A stretch of 9,009 nt of DNA from Porphyromonadaceae bacterium. Lineage in GTDB: Bacteria; Bacteroidota; Bacteroidia; Bacteroidales; Tannerellaceae. Made by a program: the position numbers and the translations under genes. Of the stretch, positions 6,981-9,009 are shown in pieces (position 1 is the first letter of the stretch; every line of letters begins with the position of its first letter). The stretch lies in NCBI GenBank assembly GCA_003517945.1, contig DOZP01000028.1, positions 1 through 9,009 on the forward strand. The letters run 5' to 3'. The notes beneath the pieces were generated by a model. The model was not told the DNA's origin. It saw only the letters and a program-made list of their open reading frames with translations, and made no database searches.

Positions 6981-7934
6981 TCATTCGCCGAATAAAGAGT
7001 TCACAAATTCCGTCCGCCTGAATACCTGTATATCTCCCATTCCTTCTCCAAGTCCGATGTATTTGACGGGAATACGGAACTGGTCGGAGATACCGATAAC
7101 GACCCCTCCTTTTGCCGTACCGTCGAGCTTGGTGATAGCCAATGCATTTACTTCGGTAGCAGCGGTAAATTGCTTTGCCTGCTCAAAAGCATTCTGTCCG
7201 GTAGATCCGTCAAGAACCAGCAAGACTTCGTGCGGAGCATCCGGTACGACCTTCTTCATTACGTTTTTTATCTTGGTCAGCTCATTCATCAGATTCACTT
7301 TATTATGGAGGCGTCCGGCAGTATCTATTATAACTACATCCGCATGATTCGCTTTCGCCGAATTTAATGTATCGAAAGCGACGGAAGCCGGATCGGATCC
7401 CATCTTTTGTTTCACGACAGGCACTCCTACACGCTCACCCCATGCCACTAATTGTTCAACAGCCGCAGCGCGGAATGTATCCGCAGCGCCAAGATAGACA
7501 TTGAAACCGTTCTTTTTAAACTGATACGCAAGTTTACCGATCGTCGTCGTCTTACCAACTCCATTCACGCCAACCACCATGATAACATAAGGCCTGGTAT
7601 TATCCGGTATGATAAAATTTTCCGCGTCCTGTGAATTGTTTTCCATTAACAGTGCGGCGATCTCTTCGCGAAGCAACCGGGTCAGTTCGCTCGTCGTAAC
7701 GTATTTATCCGTAGCGGCCCGTTTTTCTATGCGTTTGATAATCTTCAGCGTAGTTTCCACACCTACGTCAGACATGATCAATACCTCTTCCAAATCGTCA
7801 AGAACCGCATCGTCAACCTTACTTTTTCCAACAATGGCATGCGTTATTTTGGAAAAAACACTGTCTTTTGTTTTAGATAACCCTTTGTCCAGCGTCTCTT
7901 TTTTTTCTTTACTAAAAAATCCGAATATACCCAT
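6981..7934 (-). CDS. ftsY: Signal recognition particle receptor FtsY
   Basis: A 317-residue SRP-type GTPase that receives ribosomes translating membrane proteins from SRP (Ffh) at the inner membrane. The N domain is at about 15-105. The G domain has G1 GVNGVGKTT (122-130), DTFRAAA (152-158), G3 DTAGR (204-208), G4 TKLD (268-271) and the closing GLGEGMGD (294-301). DTFRAAAVEQL and the C-terminal FVNSLFGE distinguish FtsY from Ffh, as does the absence of a methionine-rich M domain. The long acidic A domain of the E. coli protein is missing. Instead the N-terminus MGIFGFFSKEKKE may form a short amphipathic membrane-binding helix, as in other A-domain-less receptors. It has its own promoter in the 61-base gap after nspC and is followed at 13 bases by rimO. 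Confidence 0.97.
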   Translation of the reverse strand: MGIFGFFSKEKKETLDKGLSKTKDSVFSKITHAIVGKSKVDDAVLDDLEEVLIMSDVGVETTLKIIKRIEKRAATDKYVTTSELTRLLREEIAALLMENNSQDAENFIIPDNTRPYVIMVVGVNGVGKTTTIGKLAYQFKKNGFNVYLGAADTFRAAAVEQLVAWGERVGVPVVKQKMGSDPASVAFDTLNSAKANHADVVIIDTAGRLHNKVNLMNELTKIKNVMKKVVPDAPHEVLLVLDGSTGQNAFEQAKQFTAATEVNALAITKLDGTAKGGVVIGISDQFRIPVKYIGLGEGMGDIQVFRRTEFVNSLFGE

Positions 7935-7963
7935 TAACTATTATTCTTTTTGTAGTTGTTCTG

Positions 7964-7995
7964 CAAAGATAAGTCTTTTTAAATCAATAAACAAA
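7964..7995 (-). promoter_or_regulatory. Predicted Bacteroides-type promoter for ftsY-rimO
   Basis: On the minus strand TTTG (7995-7992) is followed after 20 bases by TATCTTTG (7971-7964), exact matches to the -33 and -7 elements with ideal spacing. The -33 element begins on the base next to the nspC stop codon (7998-7996). Transcription should start near 7957, leaving a leader of only 20-25 bases. No convincing nspC terminator is seen before it, so some read-through from nspC into ftsY is likely. Confidence 0.66.
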
Positions 7996-9009
7996 TTAGT
8001 CCATTCGCCTCTTATAATCCTCGTATGTAAAAGTGCGGAAAATTTCCGGCTCACCGTTCTCATGCAACATGGCTACGGACGGATGAGGTATTCCGTTAAA
8101 CATCGTTGTTTTAACAATCGTATAATGAATCATATCCTCAAAGATGAGTTGATCACCGGGTTTCAACGGTTTTTCAAAAATCCAGTCGCCCATGAAATCT
8201 CCGCTCAGACAACTATTTCCCCCGATACGATATCTGTTTAACTGTTCAGCTTCCGGTTGACCCGGATCCGGATCAACCGCTCCGCGTATAACCGGTTTAT
8301 ACGGCATTTCGAGGCAATCCGGCATGTGGCATGAAAAAGAAGCGTCAATGATAGCTGTTTTCACTCCTCCATTCTCTACAATATCTACTACCGTGGTAAG
8401 AAGATATCCGGTCTGCCAGGCAAAAGCGCTTCCCGGTTCCAATATAATTTTAAGATTCGGATGCCTTGCTTTAAAAGACTTCAGCAATGAAATAAGATGT
8501 TCCGTATCATAATCTTTACGGGTCATCAGGTGCCCCCCTCCCATGTTCAACCATTTTAACCGATTCAGGAAACCGCCAAAATATTCTTCTATTACCCCCA
8601 GTGTTTTTTCCAAATCATAAGAGGTCGACTCACACAGCGTATGAAAATGGAACCCTTCGACTCCTTCCGGCAACGTATCACCCAAGTGAAAAGCCGTTAT
8701 ACCCATCCGTGAACCGGGAGCGCACGGATTATACAAATCCGTACCTACTACCGAATATTCGGGATTGATGCGTAAGCCGCATGATATCTTATCACCCGAA
8801 GCGGCAATCAACGGATAAAACCGGTTAAACTGAGACAATGAATTGAAAGTAATATGACTACTGTATTTCATGAAAACAGGAAAGTTCTCTTCCGTATAGG
8901 CCGGCGAATAAGTATGCGCCGGACTTCCCATTTCTTCCCATGCAAGCCGGGCTTCATGCATTGAACTTGCCGTAGAAGCGAATCCGTATTCCCTGAAAAC
9001 AGGAAATGA
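7996..9009 (-). CDS. nspC: Carboxynorspermidine/carboxyspermidine decarboxylase, N-terminus cut off by the window edge
   Basis: The last 337 residues are visible. The frame is open to base 9009, so the methionine at 8961 is internal and not the start. The enzyme is a PLP-dependent fold-III decarboxylase that converts carboxynorspermidine or carboxyspermidine to norspermidine or spermidine; Bacteroides uses this route for spermidine. Visible motifs (numbered from the edge) are ASSMHEARLAWEEMG (14-28), YSPAY (34-38), FHFHTLCES (120-128) with the ring-stacking histidine, the phosphate-binding NMGGGHLMTRKDYD (155-168), LEPGSAFAWQTGYL (190-203), SCHMPDCLEMPYKP (226-239) and GNSCLSGDFMGDW (264-276). 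C267 and D271 correspond to the substrate-site Cys and Asp of this enzyme class. The PLP lysine (in an LALK-type motif) should lie just upstream, outside the window. These motifs separate NspC from diaminopimelate and arginine decarboxylases. The partner dehydrogenase is not in the window. Confidence 0.95.
   Translation of the reverse strand, partial: SFPVFREYGFASTASSMHEARLAWEEMGSPAHTYSPAYTEENFPVFMKYSSHITFNSLSQFNRFYPLIAASGDKISCGLRINPEYSVVGTDLYNPCAPGSRMGITAFHLGDTLPEGVEGFHFHTLCESTSYDLEKTLGVIEEYFGGFLNRLKWLNMGGGHLMTRKDYDTEHLISLLKSFKARHPNLKIILEPGSAFAWQTGYLLTTVVDIVENGGVKTAIIDASFSCHMPDCLEMPYKPVIRGAVDPDPGQPEAEQLNRYRIGGNSCLSGDFMGDWIFEKPLKPGDQLIFEDMIHYTIVKTTMFNGIPHPSVAMLHENGEPEIFRTFTYEDYKRRMD

Noticed and set aside
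7609..8241. Plus-strand open frame of 210 codons across the ftsY start and the nspC end
   Set aside because: It lies opposite two well-supported genes, its product is a low-complexity Ser-rich sequence without a family motif, and it crosses the ftsY promoter. It is a shadow of the minus-strand codons.
8959..8961. ATG as the start of nspC
   Set aside because: The frame continues upstream to the window edge with residues (FREYGFASTASS) that fit the NspC family, so the true start is outside the window.

Overview
The window looks like core chromosome from a member of the Bacteroidota, most likely the order Bacteroidales. The evidence is a MoxR/DUF58/BatA cluster, carboxynorspermidine decarboxylase beside ftsY and rimO, tandem HU-like genes, A/T-rich start regions without Shine-Dalgarno sequences, and promoters of the Bacteroides TTTG / TAnnTTTG type. 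The genus is not certain from sequence alone. All nine supported genes lie on the minus strand, so transcription runs from high to low coordinates. I saw no RNA gene, CRISPR array, mobile element or plus-strand gene.

In reading order: (1) 9009-7996 is nspC, lacking its N-terminus at the window edge; it performs the last step of spermidine or norspermidine synthesis by the carboxyspermidine route. (2) 7934-5675 holds ftsY (signal recognition particle receptor) and rimO (ribosomal protein S12 methylthiotransferase), 13 bases apart, behind a good promoter that abuts the nspC stop codon. (3) 5559-3699 holds two overlapping HU-fold genes behind their own promoter. The first is a short soluble HU-like protein. 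The second is a 527-residue protein with an HU domain, a long acidic linker, one membrane helix and a C-terminal periplasmic LysM domain. (4) 3512-1 is the start of a Bat-type operon: a MoxR-family AAA+ ATPase, a DUF58 vWA-like protein, a BatD-like membrane protein and BatA, which runs off the left edge.

The most interesting part is region 3. The domain order of the second HU gene would connect a DNA-binding fold in the cytoplasm with a peptidoglycan-binding fold in the periplasm through a single membrane span, and its soluble partner is translated from the same message. This suggests, by inference only, a chromosome-to-cell-wall tether or an envelope-sensing DNA-binding protein. Region 4 is a known but functionally obscure type of system: an AAA+ ATPase acting with vWA proteins at the membrane, and both vWA proteins keep the visible metal-site residues.

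The only gaps longer than 60 bases are 3513-3698, 5560-5674 and 7935-7995. Each holds a predicted promoter, and the first two also hold possible terminators. No gene-free stretch exceeds 300 bases.
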